64,000 bases of DNA from Chryseobacterium arthrosphaerae (GCF_001684965.1 NZ_MAYG01000001.1:310001-374000); one strand, 5' to 3'; positions 17,775 to 27,020 are shown, numbered from the stretch's first letter. Numbers and translations: made by a program. The notes: generated by a model not told the origin, from the letters alone.

Positions 17775-17796
17775 CAATTTTTATTGATTCTAAAGA

Positions 17797-19134
17797 TTAT
17801 TTAGCAAATCTTACTGCCATTTTTCTGTCGGCAGCTCTTTCTGCATCAGATGCTGATGCATCTACTTTAGCAAATTTACTTCCATATCCTTCAGCTTCCA
17901 GTACCTGAGCACCAACTCCTGCTTTTACTAAAGCAGCTTTGATGTATTCAGCTCTTTCTTTGGATAGTTTTACGTTTTTCGCTTCGTCTCCTGTCTTATC
18001 AGTATAACCACCGATTTTAATTTTAGCATCAGGGAAAGCTTTAAGAATTGCTACCAGATTATCAAGCTGACCTTGCGATCCTGCTTCCAGCTCATTGGAT
18101 TTTCCAATTTTGAAATTCACATGGTCAAAATCATACCACTTATCTTTCAATGCTGAATCGTCTGCTGCATTTTTATAGCCGTCAGATTTCAGGAATGCAA
18201 TCATCTGGTCTTCCATTCCTCCTTTGTAACCTTTCAACATTACTCCGTTCAGGTCAATGTTTTCATCAGTTTTTGCAGTGGCTGGAGCTGGCGTTGCAGT
18301 TCCGGTTCCGGTTACAGAAGCTGTATCTGCAGTAGATCCGGTGCTTGCTGAGTCAGATGTAGTTGTGGTAGTGGTAGTTGTTTCTTTTTTCTCACATTGC
18401 TTCCATAGGAAATAGGCAGCTGCAATCAATAATAAAAGCGGAAGCAACCATTTCCAGATTGAACCTCCGCCTTGATTATTATTGTTGTTATTTTCAAATT
18501 GTTCTCTTACTTCTCTTGCTCTTTCAGTAACATTTTCTCTTGCAGTGGCAACATCTTCAGCGATATTGTCTCTGGTAGTGGAAGCTACTGATGAAACAGT
18601 TTCCTTAGCCTGACCGAACCAGTTTTCAGCCCCTAATCCGAAGGAAGCCAGAGAAAGACCTGCCGGCAGCAAAGAAGAGACAATGCCTTTCTGATCATTC
18701 AGCAGGCTGGAAATACCTGAAGCACCCAAATTATTGTCTGCTGCATATTTTCCCACAGTACCTACTGTAGCCCCGGTAACCAGGTTTAACAAAGAACCCG
18801 CAGAGTTGTTGCTGATTCCTGAAAAACTGGCAATGGAATTGACTAGTCCGCCTATCTTATCTCCAAAAAGTGAAGACAGTAAACTGGTGATGAGAGGATT
18901 ATTAGATGATCCACCTAATAAATTTCCCAAGATACCACTTGAAGAGGCTTTCGTAATAGCATCCACAACGCCAGGGTTGTCTGCGTTATTGGCCAATCCA
19001 CCTACCACGGCAGGTAATAAGCCACCAATTGCTTTAGAAATTCCTGATTCGCTTTCTCCAAACTGAGCTGCAGCCTGTGAAACCAAAGCGGGACCTAATT
19101 GTCCTTTAATTAAATCAATGACATTTAAAGACAT
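17797..19134 (-). CDS. DUF937 and OmpA-domain membrane protein
   Basis: A 445-residue fusion. Residues about 1-165 are a Gly/Ser/Asn-rich DUF937-like domain (GGLLPAVVGGLAN, GILGNLLGG). A charged helix follows, then one membrane segment at about 228-244 (WKWLLPLLLLIAAAYFLW). A Thr/Ser/Ala-rich linker (about 250-285) leads to a C-terminal OmpA-like peptidoglycan-binding domain (GGYTDKTGDEAKNVKLSKER, then a final RKMAVRFAK). There is no signal peptide. The predicted topology is DUF937 in the cytosol and OmpA in the periplasm, tethering the inner membrane to the wall. The DUF937 function is unknown. Confidence 0.88.
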   Translation of the reverse strand: MSLNVIDLIKGQLGPALVSQAAAQFGESESGISKAIGGLLPAVVGGLANNADNPGVVDAITKASSSGILGNLLGGSSNNPLITSLLSSLFGDKIGGLVNSIASFSGISNNSAGSLLNLVTGATVGTVGKYAADNNLGASGISSLLNDQKGIVSSLLPAGLSLASFGLGAENWFGQAKETVSSVASTTRDNIAEDVATARENVTERAREVREQFENNNNNNQGGGSIWKWLLPLLLLIAAAYFLWKQCEKKETTTTTTTTSDSASTGSTADTASVTGTGTATPAPATAKTDENIDLNGVMLKGYKGGMEDQMIAFLKSDGYKNAADDSALKDKWYDFDHVNFKIGKSNELEAGSQGQLDNLVAILKAFPDAKIKIGGYTDKTGDEAKNVKLSKERAEYIKAALVKAGVGAQVLEAEGYGSKFAKVDASASDAERAADRKMAVRFAK

Positions 19135-19215
19135 AATAAATTTTTTTAGATTAATGTTGAGATAAATTTAAACAAAAATCTGTCCAAATGTCACTTTTTT
19201 TTGAATTTTTCTTTA

Positions 19216-19246
19216 AAAATTAACGGATTTTTTTTAAATCGTTAAA
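19216..19246 (-). terminator. possible terminator after proS
   Basis: TTAACGGATTT and AAATCGTTAA can pair imperfectly around a T-rich loop, just after the proS stop codon. It is AT-rich and weaker than the others. Confidence 0.4.
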
Positions 19247-19250
19247 ATTA

Positions 19251-20726
19251 TTAGTACGCTTTTGCGAATAATACACGTCTTCTGGAAGGTTTTCCGGAGA
19301 GCAGTGATACGCCTTCTTCTACATCATCATCCAGAGGAATACATCTGATCGTTGCTTTTGTTTCTTCCTTGATCTGCTCTTCCTCTTCAGCGGTACCATC
19401 CCAGTGCGCATAGATGAAGCCTCCTTTCTCTTCCAGAACTTTCTTGAATTCTTCATAAGAATCAACCTTTGTAATATTGTCTTTTCTGAAATTCAGTGCC
19501 TTGTTGAAGATATCCTGCTGAATTGTTTGCAGCAATTCTTCGATGTAAGAATCAAGACCTTCAATAGAACGTACTTCTTTGGTAAGGTTGTCTCTTCTTG
19601 CAATTTCAACAGATTTATTTTCAAGGTCTCTTGGTCCCATGGCAATTCTTACAGGAACTCCTTTCAGTTCATATTCTGCAAATTTCCATCCCGGTTTATT
19701 TTGAGTATCATTGTCAAATTTCACAGAAATTCCTTTTGCTCTCAGCTTAGCCTGAATGTCAAGAGCCACTTCACTGATCTGTGCTAACTGCTCTTCTCCT
19801 TTGAAGATAGGAACAATCACTACTTGGATAGGAGCCAGGGTAGGAGGCAATACCAGTCCGAAATCATCAGAGTGGGTCATGATCAAAGCTCCCATCAGAC
19901 GGGTTGATGTTCCCCATGAAGTTGCCCATGCATGCTCTATTTTTCCTTCTTTGTTGGTGAATTTTACATCAAATGCTTTGGCAAAATTCTGACCTAAAAA
20001 ATGAGAAGTTCCTGCCTGAAGCGCTTTCCCGTCCTGCATCAATGCTTCAATACAATACGTTTCATCAGCACCTGCAAATCTCTCAGACGGTGTTTTCAAT
20101 CCCTGAATAACCGGAATAGCCATAAAGTTTTCTGCAAAATCGGCATATACCTTATTCATCTTTTCAGCTTCTTCTACAGCTTCTTCTTTTGTAGCGTGAG
20201 CAGTATGCCCTTCCTGCCATAAGAATTCTGCTGTTCTAAGGAAAAGACGGGTTCTCATTTCCCAACGTACAACGTTGGCCCATTGGTTGATCAGTATCGG
20301 TAAATCTCTGTAAGATTGAATCCAGTTTTTATAGGTATTCCAGATAATTGCCTCAGAAGTAGGACGTACAATAAGCTCTTCTTCCAGTTTGGCATCCGGG
20401 TCTACAATAAGTTTTGAAGGGTTGTCCGGATCTGTTTTTAGTCTGTAGTGTGTAACTACCGCACATTCTTTTGCAAAACCTTCCGCATTTTTCTCCTCTG
20501 CCTCAAACAAGCTTTTGGGCACAAAAAGCGGGAAGTATGCGTTTACGTGACCTGTTTCTTTGAATTTCTTATCCATTTCATCACGCATTTTTTCCCAGAT
20601 TGCATAGCCGTACGGTTTGATTACCATACATCCCCGCACACCTGAATTTTCAGCTAAGTCAGCTTTTACAACAAGCTCATTATACCATTTGCTGTAATCT
20701 TCGCTTCTTGAGGTTAATTTTGCCAT
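19251..20726 (-). CDS. proS: prolyl-tRNA synthetase, archaeal/eukaryotic type
   Basis: A 491-residue class II synthetase that charges tRNA-Pro. The N-terminal catalytic core contains [35 protein letters not shown] (motif 2 region), and [14 protein letters not shown]. The anticodon-binding domain follows, then the extra C-terminal domain that ends in FAKAY as in type 3 ProRS. That extra domain normally carries a four-cysteine zinc site. Here only Cys462 (ATIRCIP) remains; CxxCG is replaced by a cysteine-free segment (VSLLSGKPS). It is transcribed divergently from the Trp/Gly-rich lipoprotein. Confidence 0.95.
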   Translation of the reverse strand: MAKLTSRSEDYSKWYNELVVKADLAENSGVRGCMVIKPYGYAIWEKMRDEMDKKFKETGHVNAYFPLFVPKSLFEAEEKNAEGFAKECAVVTHYRLKTDPDNPSKLIVDPDAKLEEELIVRPTSEAIIWNTYKNWIQSYRDLPILINQWANVVRWEMRTRLFLRTAEFLWQEGHTAHATKEEAVEEAEKMNKVYADFAENFMAIPVIQGLKTPSERFAGADETYCIEALMQDGKALQAGTSHFLGQNFAKAFDVKFTNKEGKIEHAWATSWGTSTRLMGALIMTHSDDFGLVLPPTLAPIQVVIVPIFKGEEQLAQISEVALDIQAKLRAKGISVKFDNDTQNKPGWKFAEYELKGVPVRIAMGPRDLENKSVEIARRDNLTKEVRSIEGLDSYIEELLQTIQQDIFNKALNFRKDNITKVDSYEEFKKVLEEKGGFIYAHWDGTAEEEEQIKEETKATIRCIPLDDDVEEGVSLLSGKPSRRRVLFAKAY

Positions 20727-20775
20727 TATTTTTTAAAATTTTTTTAACTTTTGCACATTATTGTTATCTAAAAAT

Positions 20776-20842
20776 AAAAATCTATTTTTGATAGATTTTT
20801 TAATCAGTATTTGGTACATTTTTGGTACAGATTGCAAATATA
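20776..20842. promoter_or_regulatory. divergent regulatory region of proS and the lipoprotein gene
   Basis: Three elements lie here. AAAAATCTA and TAGATTTTT (20776-20784 and 20792-20800) form a perfect 9-bp inverted repeat. TTTGGTACA occurs twice, at 20810-20818 and 20821-20829, 11 bp apart (one helical turn). TATATTTG on the minus strand (20835-20842) matches the -7 consensus and would drive proS with a leader of about 100 nt. Confidence 0.45.
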
Positions 20843-20869
20843 ATTTAAATTAAAAATTTTTACGTTATC

Positions 20870-21991
20870 ATGAAAAGAAATATACATAAAAATTTGCTTG
20901 GGCTGCTAAAATCCAAAGGGGTTCTGGCAATATCAGGCGGATTATTGCTTGTGTCTTGTGGTGCTCAGATGGGAGGGTATAGCGAGACCGATGGGGTGTA
21001 TTATGACCCCAACAAGGATACGCTACCTGAAGGAGTTATCATCAATGATAGCGGAAACAGAGTAGGTGAATATTATGACTACTATCAGGATTCCAATGTG
21101 ATTCAGAATGCAGAGGCGAATTCCAGAGAGCAGCAAAACAGATATAACGAATGGAGCGGAACCAATCCGAACTGGGGCTCCAATGCTACAGACTCTGACT
21201 GGGGGATGTATGCCGGTTCACAAACCAATTATTATGACAATTCATGGGGATGGGGATCTCCTTGGGGCTGGTACGGTGGCTATAACCCATATTGGGGCTG
21301 GAACCGTGGCTGGGGCTGGGGTGGAAGTCTGTCCTGGGGTTGGGGTGGTTCATTCGGCTGGGGCTGGGGAGGCTCTTTCGGATGGGGTAGCCCTTACTGG
21401 GGATATTCTCCTTATTGGGGAGGATACTATGATCCGTTCTGGGGCGGCTACTATGGAAGTCCTTGGGGATACGGCGGCTACTGGGGTGGTGGCTATTATG
21501 CCCCTGTATACAGAAGAAGCGGAGCGAGCGGAAGAGGTTTCGTGAACCCTGGAATAGGAAATGCTGTTTACAGAACGAATACGGCTAATTCAGGATTTAG
21601 AAATAATAACGGTTTCAGAGATACCAACAACGGAGGCTTTAGAAATGGTAATTCCGGTGGTTTCAGAGACTCTAATTCGAATGGAGGATTCAGAAACGGC
21701 AATTCTGGAGGATTCAGACAGCAGGGAAATACCGGAGGCTTTAGAAGCGGTAACTCAGGAGGTTTCAGAAATACTCAGTCCAACGGAGGATTCCGTAATT
21801 CTGTTCCTCAGTCAAGACCAGATTATCAGCAGCCATCACAGCCAAGATATAATAACGGAGGCTTCAGATCCAATGATTCTGGAGGTTTCAGATCCAGCGG
21901 AGGCTTTAATTCCGGTGGTGGCTTCAGAGGAGGTTCCGGCGGCGGTGGCGGTTTCAGATCCGGTGGCGGAGGCAGAGGTGGCTTCAGGTAA
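20870..21991 (+). CDS. lipoprotein with Trp/Gly-rich and GGFR-repeat regions
   Basis: A 373-residue predicted lipoprotein (signal peptide ending LLLVSCG, Cys30). Residues about 40-115 are polar. Residues about 120-210 are extremely Trp-, Gly- and Tyr-rich, with about 18 Trp in roughly 85 residues, in repeats such as WGWGGS. The C-terminal 150 residues are a Gly/Asn/Ser matrix with about a dozen GGFR units. Such composition suggests an extended, sticky surface polymer; no fold or family is identified. It is 30 nt upstream of an OmpP1/FadL porin on the same strand, so the two likely act together at the outer membrane. Confidence 0.82.
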   Translation: MKRNIHKNLLGLLKSKGVLAISGGLLLVSCGAQMGGYSETDGVYYDPNKDTLPEGVIINDSGNRVGEYYDYYQDSNVIQNAEANSREQQNRYNEWSGTNPNWGSNATDSDWGMYAGSQTNYYDNSWGWGSPWGWYGGYNPYWGWNRGWGWGGSLSWGWGGSFGWGWGGSFGWGSPYWGYSPYWGGYYDPFWGGYYGSPWGYGGYWGGGYYAPVYRRSGASGRGFVNPGIGNAVYRTNTANSGFRNNNGFRDTNNGGFRNGNSGGFRDSNSNGGFRNGNSGGFRQQGNTGGFRSGNSGGFRNTQSNGGFRNSVPQSRPDYQQPSQPRYNNGGFRSNDSGGFRSSGGFNSGGGFRGGSGGGGGFRSGGGGRGGFR

Positions 21992-22021
21992 TTTATCAAA
22001 CTAATAAACTATTAAAAAATA

Positions 22022-23431
22022 ATGTTAAAAAAATCTTTAGTATTCATGAGTATTTCTGCTGCATTTTTTGCACAGGCTCAGGATGTTTCTATCATCAGAA
22101 ATACTGTAGAGGCTTATTCAACTACTCCTATGGTGGGATCAGCCAAGTTTAATGCAATGGCCGGATCAAATGGGGCGTTAGGAGGTGATGCAAACTCCCT
22201 GCTGACTAACCCTGCGGGATTGGGAGTTGCTATTTCAGGAGAGGTTTCCGGAACTTTATCTGTTTCAGGAAATAAAAACAGCAGTACCCTGGCGGGATCT
22301 ACAATAGATTATAGCAAAACAAGAGGCGACCTGGGAAATGCAGGTGGAATTATCGCTTTCCAGCTGATGACGGAATCTGCATGGAAGTTTATTAATATCG
22401 GTATTAATTTCTCTAATCAGTCCCTTGATAATGTAATACAGTCTCCCGGTAATAGTAATGTAGTGTATTATACGGATCTTAATGACCCTACTACAGGAAG
22501 ATCTCTGACAGGACATAACTACGAAAGATACGGGAATCTGTCTAAAATGAGTTTTGGGGTAGGTGCTAACTATAATCACAGCCTTTATATCGGGGCAGGA
22601 TTGAACTTTTTCAATGCTTCGGTGGATCAGTATGACCGGTTATTCTACAGACCGCTTCAAACTGACAATATAGAAGAATACAGAAAGCAGGATACCCCTT
22701 TCTTTGAAAGGTCTACAGGTTTTTCAGCATCCCTTGGGGTAATCGGAAAACTGAGTCCTAATTTCAGACTTGGTGCTTCCCTCGAAACGCCTACATTCTG
22801 GAATATAGACCGAACATATGATTTCTATAACGACCCTGTGTATGGTGATGACAGAGGCGCTGAAAGCCGAAAGTTTACTTCACCGCTTAAAGCTACAGTG
22901 AGTGCTGCTTTTGTAGCCAGCAAAAACTTCTCTTTGAACGTAGACTATACCTTAGGACTTACAAAGCCTGATTATAAGGTATATGGATCTGCAGAAAGAG
23001 AACTGAATGACTTCTTTAAAGATAATTACAAAAATCTTTCAGAAGTAAGAGTAGGAGCGGAATATAGAGTACAGCAGTTCAGACTGAGAGGAGGATATGC
23101 TTACCAGTCGAGTCCGTTTGATGCCCTTACGATCAGTAGATTTAATGCAGACGGGGATGCAGGTGATCAGTCTTACAGCAACCTGATGCTGAATGACAGA
23201 AATACACTTTCATTGGGTATCGGTTATGATTTCAAATCATTCTATATTGATGCCTCTTATCAGAATATAACATCTAAATATAGCAACCCTTTTATGAGAG
23301 GTTATATCGGTGATAATTTTGATTCTGCTTATTATTCCAGAACCGGAATTTTCGAAAGTGATTCTTATGCTGTAAGCGATGTTAAAAACACCAGAAACAA
23401 TTTCTTCCTTACCGTAGGATGGAAATTCTAA
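22022..23431 (+). CDS. OmpP1/FadL/TodX family outer-membrane protein
   Basis: A 469-residue protein with a signal peptide (MLKKSLVFMSISAAFFAQAQ). The early GSAKFNAMAGSNGALGGDANSLLTNPAGLG segment (about residues 40-65) contains the NPAG motif of the OmpP1/FadL transport family. The rest alternates polar and hydrophobic residues as in a beta-barrel and ends VGWKF, the aromatic terminus expected for outer-membrane insertion. FadL-type porins import hydrophobic compounds. It lies behind the Trp/Gly-rich lipoprotein in the same direction and ends at a strong terminator. Confidence 0.88.
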   Translation: MLKKSLVFMSISAAFFAQAQDVSIIRNTVEAYSTTPMVGSAKFNAMAGSNGALGGDANSLLTNPAGLGVAISGEVSGTLSVSGNKNSSTLAGSTIDYSKTRGDLGNAGGIIAFQLMTESAWKFINIGINFSNQSLDNVIQSPGNSNVVYYTDLNDPTTGRSLTGHNYERYGNLSKMSFGVGANYNHSLYIGAGLNFFNASVDQYDRLFYRPLQTDNIEEYRKQDTPFFERSTGFSASLGVIGKLSPNFRLGASLETPTFWNIDRTYDFYNDPVYGDDRGAESRKFTSPLKATVSAAFVASKNFSLNVDYTLGLTKPDYKVYGSAERELNDFFKDNYKNLSEVRVGAEYRVQQFRLRGGYAYQSSPFDALTISRFNADGDAGDQSYSNLMLNDRNTLSLGIGYDFKSFYIDASYQNITSKYSNPFMRGYIGDNFDSAYYSRTGIFESDSYAVSDVKNTRNNFFLTVGWKF

Positions 23432-23455
23432 AGTCAATAAGAAATTACATACAAT

Positions 23456-23485
23456 AAAAAAGCTCCGGAAATTCCGGAGCTTTTT
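23456..23485. terminator. bidirectional terminator between convergent genes
   Basis: AAAAAGCTCCGGAA and its complement TTCCGGAGCTTTTT form an almost perfect palindrome, with A and T runs on both sides. It serves the porin gene (+) and the ZIP gene (-). Confidence 0.9.
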
Positions 23486-23491
23486 ATGTTT

Positions 23492-24217
23492 TTAATGGGA
23501 ATGGGCAACGGGATGCTGATGAAAAAGATGCATCACCAGAGCCAGTGAAACGCCTAAAACAACCAGTCCTATTTTTACCCAGTCGATATTGTGGTTTTTA
23601 TTGCTTTCAAATATAATCACTGATGAAATATGCAGGAAGATCCCGCCGACGATCGCCAGAAAATAAGGCTGGAGATCCGGATTGAAATAATTTCCCAGCA
23701 GCATTCCCATAGGAGATGCCAGGGCGAAAAGTGCTACAATCAGCAGGGAAGGATATGATGAGCTTTTTGAGTCTTTTTTACCATTGAATAAAAACGCCCC
23801 AAGAATGAAAGAAATAGGGAGATTGTGAAATACAATTCCCAAAAGATAGGGTGAAAGCGCATGCTCTTCATTGGCAAGAGGAATTCCTTCAATAAAGGCA
23901 TGTACAAATAAGCCTGCCATTAAAGCAAAAGGAAGGATATTATGCTCATTATGATGATGGAAGTGCCCGTGTTCAAAACCTTTGGTAAGGGCCTCCAGGA
24001 TCATCTGAAGAAGTACCCCTGCAATCACGAATATCCCGAGGCTGCTGCCCGCTTCAGAAGTGTAGACCTGCGGAAAAACCTCATTGAGGCAGATCGTAAT
24101 CAAAAAACCGGCACTCAATATCAAAAGATTTTTGGCCAGTTTCTCTTTTTTACCAAAGTATTTGCCCAGGAATACTCCTGTGATGACACTTAAAATCAGT
24201 AAAAGTACTGTTATCAT
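23492..24217 (-). CDS. ZIP family metal transporter
   Basis: A 241-residue protein with about eight membrane segments. A histidine-rich cytosolic loop (HGHFHHHNEH, about residues 82-95) and the family motif HAFIEGIPLA in TM4 with HNLPISFILG in TM5 identify a ZIP (Zn2+/Fe2+ importer) protein. It ends HQHPVAHSH, a second metal-binding tail. Its ATG overlaps the stop of the upstream methyltransferase by one base (TAATG), so the two are translationally coupled. Confidence 0.9.
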   Translation of the reverse strand: MITVLLLILSVITGVFLGKYFGKKEKLAKNLLILSAGFLITICLNEVFPQVYTSEAGSSLGIFVIAGVLLQMILEALTKGFEHGHFHHHNEHNILPFALMAGLFVHAFIEGIPLANEEHALSPYLLGIVFHNLPISFILGAFLFNGKKDSKSSSYPSLLIVALFALASPMGMLLGNYFNPDLQPYFLAIVGGIFLHISSVIIFESNKNHNIDWVKIGLVVLGVSLALVMHLFHQHPVAHSH

Positions 24218-24942
24218 TATTTTTTCTTAAATAAATTGATGCATCGTGGGGAAGTATCCTTGTTAAATTCATTCAACTGATAATCACCCCAGATTTTAAT
24301 TCTTTCAAAGCCACATTCTGATGCATAGGCATGAATGGCCTCCAAAGTATGAAGTTTCACCTTTTCAAAGAAATGATAAGGTTTACCTTCCGTTTCAAAA
24401 CGGATGTCCTTGATCACATGTCTGCCTTCGATTTTTTTCAGAATTTTAAAATCTATATCCCCGCGGGTAACCACTGTTTCCGAAACTAAGTTTTTTCTTA
24501 CATATTCTTCATTCAGATAATCCAGAACAAAATATCCTCCGGGCTTCAGGACATTGTACACCGACTGGAAAACTTTTCTGTCGTCATTTTCATTGTCAAA
24601 ATATCCAAAGCTTGTAAACAGATTGAAAACAGCGTCCATAGGATCTGCATCAATCGGGTTTCTCATATCATGAACGTCAAAAATCAGCGTCTGATTTTCA
24701 TACTGTTTGTCAGATTCAATACTCTGTCTTGAAAGGTCAAGGCCCAAAACATCGTATCCTAATTTATTGAGAAAAACAGAGTGTCTTCCTTTACCACAGG
24801 CAAGATCTATGATTTTAGACTGAGGCGGAAGCTGCAGGTCTGCAGTAAGTTTTGTGATGAAGTTTTCTGCTTCAGTATAGTCTCTGTTGCTATAGAGCAA
24901 ATGATAATAAGGGGTATCAAACCAAGATTCAAACCATTCCAT
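24217..24942 (-). CDS. class I SAM-dependent methyltransferase
   Basis: A 241-residue Rossmann-fold methyltransferase. Motif I IIDLACGKGRHS lies at about residues 44-55 and motif II is VLGLDLS. A later FNLFTSFGYF and PGGYFVLDYLNE fit motifs IV and V. The substrate is unknown. It is the first gene of a two-gene unit with the ZIP transporter, overlapping it by one base. A -7-like TATTTTTG on the minus strand (24947-24954) ends only 5 nt before the ATG, suggesting an almost leaderless transcript. Confidence 0.85.
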   Translation of the reverse strand: MEWFESWFDTPYYHLLYSNRDYTEAENFITKLTADLQLPPQSKIIDLACGKGRHSVFLNKLGYDVLGLDLSRQSIESDKQYENQTLIFDVHDMRNPIDADPMDAVFNLFTSFGYFDNENDDRKVFQSVYNVLKPGGYFVLDYLNEEYVRKNLVSETVVTRGDIDFKILKKIEGRHVIKDIRFETEGKPYHFFEKVKLHTLEAIHAYASECGFERIKIWGDYQLNEFNKDTSPRCINLFKKK

Positions 24943-24946
24943 AATG

Positions 24947-24954
24947 CAAAAATA
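24947..24954 (-). promoter_or_regulatory. -7 promoter element of the methyltransferase-ZIP operon
   Basis: TATTTTTG on the minus strand matches TAnnTTTG. It is very close to the start codon, so either the mRNA is nearly leaderless or the box is fortuitous. Confidence 0.4.
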
Positions 24955-25079
24955 ACTAAATTTGTGGTCTTAAAAGCAAAGTATTTTACAACATTAAAAG
25001 ATTGAAAAATTCAATTGTATAATAGGGTGAAAGGGTAATCCTTTAATACTTAAAGCTTTAAATATTTTAAGTCAAAATT

Positions 25080-26246
25080 ATGGATATAGAAAATCTACAG
25101 ATACAGATAAAAACATTCTTCGGACTGGAGCAGATTCTTGCAGAAGAAATAAAGAAATTAGGCGGAAGAAAGGTTGAAATAAAAAACAGGGCGGTAAATT
25201 GTGAAGGCGATCTTGGTTTCCTTTATAAGATCAATTACTCTGCAAGAACAGCATTAAAAATTTTAGTGCCGATTCATGAATTTAAAGCTTTTAATCAACA
25301 CCAGTTTTATGACAGGCTGTTCAAGTTTGACTGGGCGGAATTTATGGATGTTGACCAGTCTTTCTCCATTGATGCTACGGTAAACTCTGAAACGTTCAAG
25401 CATTCCCAGTTTGTGACGTTGAAAATGAAGGATGCTATTGTAGATTATTTCCAGGATAAGTTCAAAAGACGTCCGAATGTAGAAACAAGAAACCCGGATA
25501 TCAAATTTCATCTTCATATTGACAGGGAGTTGGTAATGATCTCCATGGATTCTTCAGGTGACCCGCTATTCAAAAGAGGGTACAGAAGAGAACAGGGGGA
25601 AGCTCCGATCAATGAAGTGCTGGCGAGCGGTATGCTTCAGCTTGCAGGCTGGGATGGAAAAGGGAATTTCCTGGATCCTATGTGCGGTTCAGGAACATTA
25701 TTGATTGAAGCGGCTATGATTGCGATGGATCTTCCTGCACAGATTTTCAGAAAGAGATTCGGATTCCAGAACTGGAAAAATTATGATGCAGACCTGTTTT
25801 CTAAAATTAAAGAATTCAGGGTCAACAGAATCAGACAGTTTGATGGTAAAATTGTTGGCTATGACATTGATGCAAGAATGCTGAATGCTGCCAGAATGAA
25901 TGTAGAGGCCGCTGAAATGGAAGATGTGATTGAGATCAGAAAACAGAATTTCTTTGATTCTAAGAAAGAACTTTTCCCATTGCTGATGGTATTCAATCCG
26001 CCGTATGATGAGAGAATCTCTATTAATGATGATGATTTCTACAAGAAAATAGGAGACACCTTTAAAACAAGTTATCCGAACACATTGGCATGGCTGATCT
26101 CTTCTGATCTGGAAGCGGTGAAAAAGATTGGTCTGCGTCCTTCAAGAAAGATCAAGCTTTTCAACGGAAAGCTCGAAACGAGATTCTTACAGTACGAAAT
26201 GTATGAAGGAACGAAGAAAATACATAAAATAGAAGGAAATAAATAA
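25080..26246 (+). CDS. THUMP-domain rRNA methyltransferase (RlmL/K-like)
   Basis: A 388-residue enzyme that probably methylates guanine N2 in 23S rRNA. It has a ferredoxin-like/THUMP N-terminus (about 1-160, with SFSIDATVNSETFKHSQF), then a Rossmann methyltransferase domain. Motif I is FLDPMCGSGTLLIEAA (about 197-212) and the N2-methyltransferase signature FNPPYDERI is at about 305-313. This is the RlmL half of the RlmKL fusion known in gammaproteobacteria. Two small duplicated genes follow. Confidence 0.9.
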   Translation: MDIENLQIQIKTFFGLEQILAEEIKKLGGRKVEIKNRAVNCEGDLGFLYKINYSARTALKILVPIHEFKAFNQHQFYDRLFKFDWAEFMDVDQSFSIDATVNSETFKHSQFVTLKMKDAIVDYFQDKFKRRPNVETRNPDIKFHLHIDRELVMISMDSSGDPLFKRGYRREQGEAPINEVLASGMLQLAGWDGKGNFLDPMCGSGTLLIEAAMIAMDLPAQIFRKRFGFQNWKNYDADLFSKIKEFRVNRIRQFDGKIVGYDIDARMLNAARMNVEAAEMEDVIEIRKQNFFDSKKELFPLLMVFNPPYDERISINDDDFYKKIGDTFKTSYPNTLAWLISSDLEAVKKIGLRPSRKIKLFNGKLETRFLQYEMYEGTKKIHKIEGNK

Positions 26247-26275
26247 AGACTGTTACCGTTTAAAATAATAAACTT

Positions 26276-26494
26276 ATGGCCTGGAATCCTCTCGATTTAC
26301 TTGATTATTTTTTCGATGCGATAGAATTGTTTACTTCCGGTTCCCGTGCTGCTTCAGATAAGAAAATTCTGAACTCTGACGGGAAATCTCAGAAGCAAAT
26401 GTCAAAAGAATCTGAATCAGCGGGTAAGATTGATGAAGGAGCCAGGAAAAGTCACAAAACTGAAATAAATAAGAGCAGTACTGTTTTAAAATAA
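26276..26494 (+). CDS. small hypothetical protein (short paralogue of the next gene)
   Basis: A 72-residue protein starting MAWNPLDLLDYFFDAIELF. The first 45 residues closely match the next gene; the rest is a charged, Lys/Ser-rich tail without the membrane segments of its partner. The duplicate includes the 5' leader: an AATAATAAACTTATGG stretch precedes both genes. It looks like a shortened copy from a local tandem duplication. No function is known. Confidence 0.6.
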   Translation: MAWNPLDLLDYFFDAIELFTSGSRAASDKKILNSDGKSQKQMSKESESAGKIDEGARKSHKTEINKSSTVLK

Positions 26495-26501
26495 TAAACT
26501 T

Positions 26502-26936
26502 ATGGGCTGGAATCTTCTCGATGTATTTGGTTTTATTTTCGATGCGATAGAACTTTTAAGTTCTAATTCCAGTTCTCGTTTCCGTTCAACGTCAGACCGG
26601 AAAAATCTGAATTACGATGAGAAGCCACAAAAACAGGAGCCGAAGAGATCTCAATATTTTACAGAGAAAGTGAGTGCTATGTTTATTGCAGCAGCGGCAT
26701 TATCTTTTTTTATGGTTTTTAAAGATCCGCTTCCGGCGGAAAATTATAGACAGACTTTGGCAGTCGCTTGCATCATCGGGTTGGGAATTGCATTTTTGCT
26801 GTTTTTTATTCTGCATGTGATGGAGCTTTATTATTTTAAAAACCTTTTTAAACTGCTTCTTTTTAGCAGCTCGGTAATTGCTTTTTGTATTTCGTTGGTC
26901 CTGTGTATTTATTTTAAGTCGGGAATATTTATTTAA
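26502..26936 (+). CDS. hypothetical membrane protein
   Basis: A 144-residue protein starting MGWNLLDVFGFIFDAIELL, followed by a basic polar region and three hydrophobic segments (about 58-72, 84-106 and 112-138). The N-terminal 45 residues match the small gene just upstream (7 nt away). No family is recognised. It may share a promoter with the rRNA methyltransferase gene, which ends 30 nt before the first copy. Confidence 0.65.
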   Translation: MGWNLLDVFGFIFDAIELLSSNSSSRFRSTSDRKNLNYDEKPQKQEPKRSQYFTEKVSAMFIAAAALSFFMVFKDPLPAENYRQTLAVACIIGLGIAFLLFFILHVMELYYFKNLFKLLLFSSSVIAFCISLVLCIYFKSGIFI

Positions 26937-27020
26937 ATAATAAAAGTTAATTTCTCCGAATAAGCAGTTAAACTATTTGCGGTTTTTTTCGTGAATAAGT
27001 AATTTTGAAAAATTTTCAAT

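Noticed and set aside
21108..22004. Two long open frames overlapping the Trp/Gly-rich lipoprotein gene in other phases
   Set aside because: They arise because the repetitive Gly/Trp/Asn codons avoid stops in all frames. They have no start context or family, while the main frame has a lipoprotein signal.
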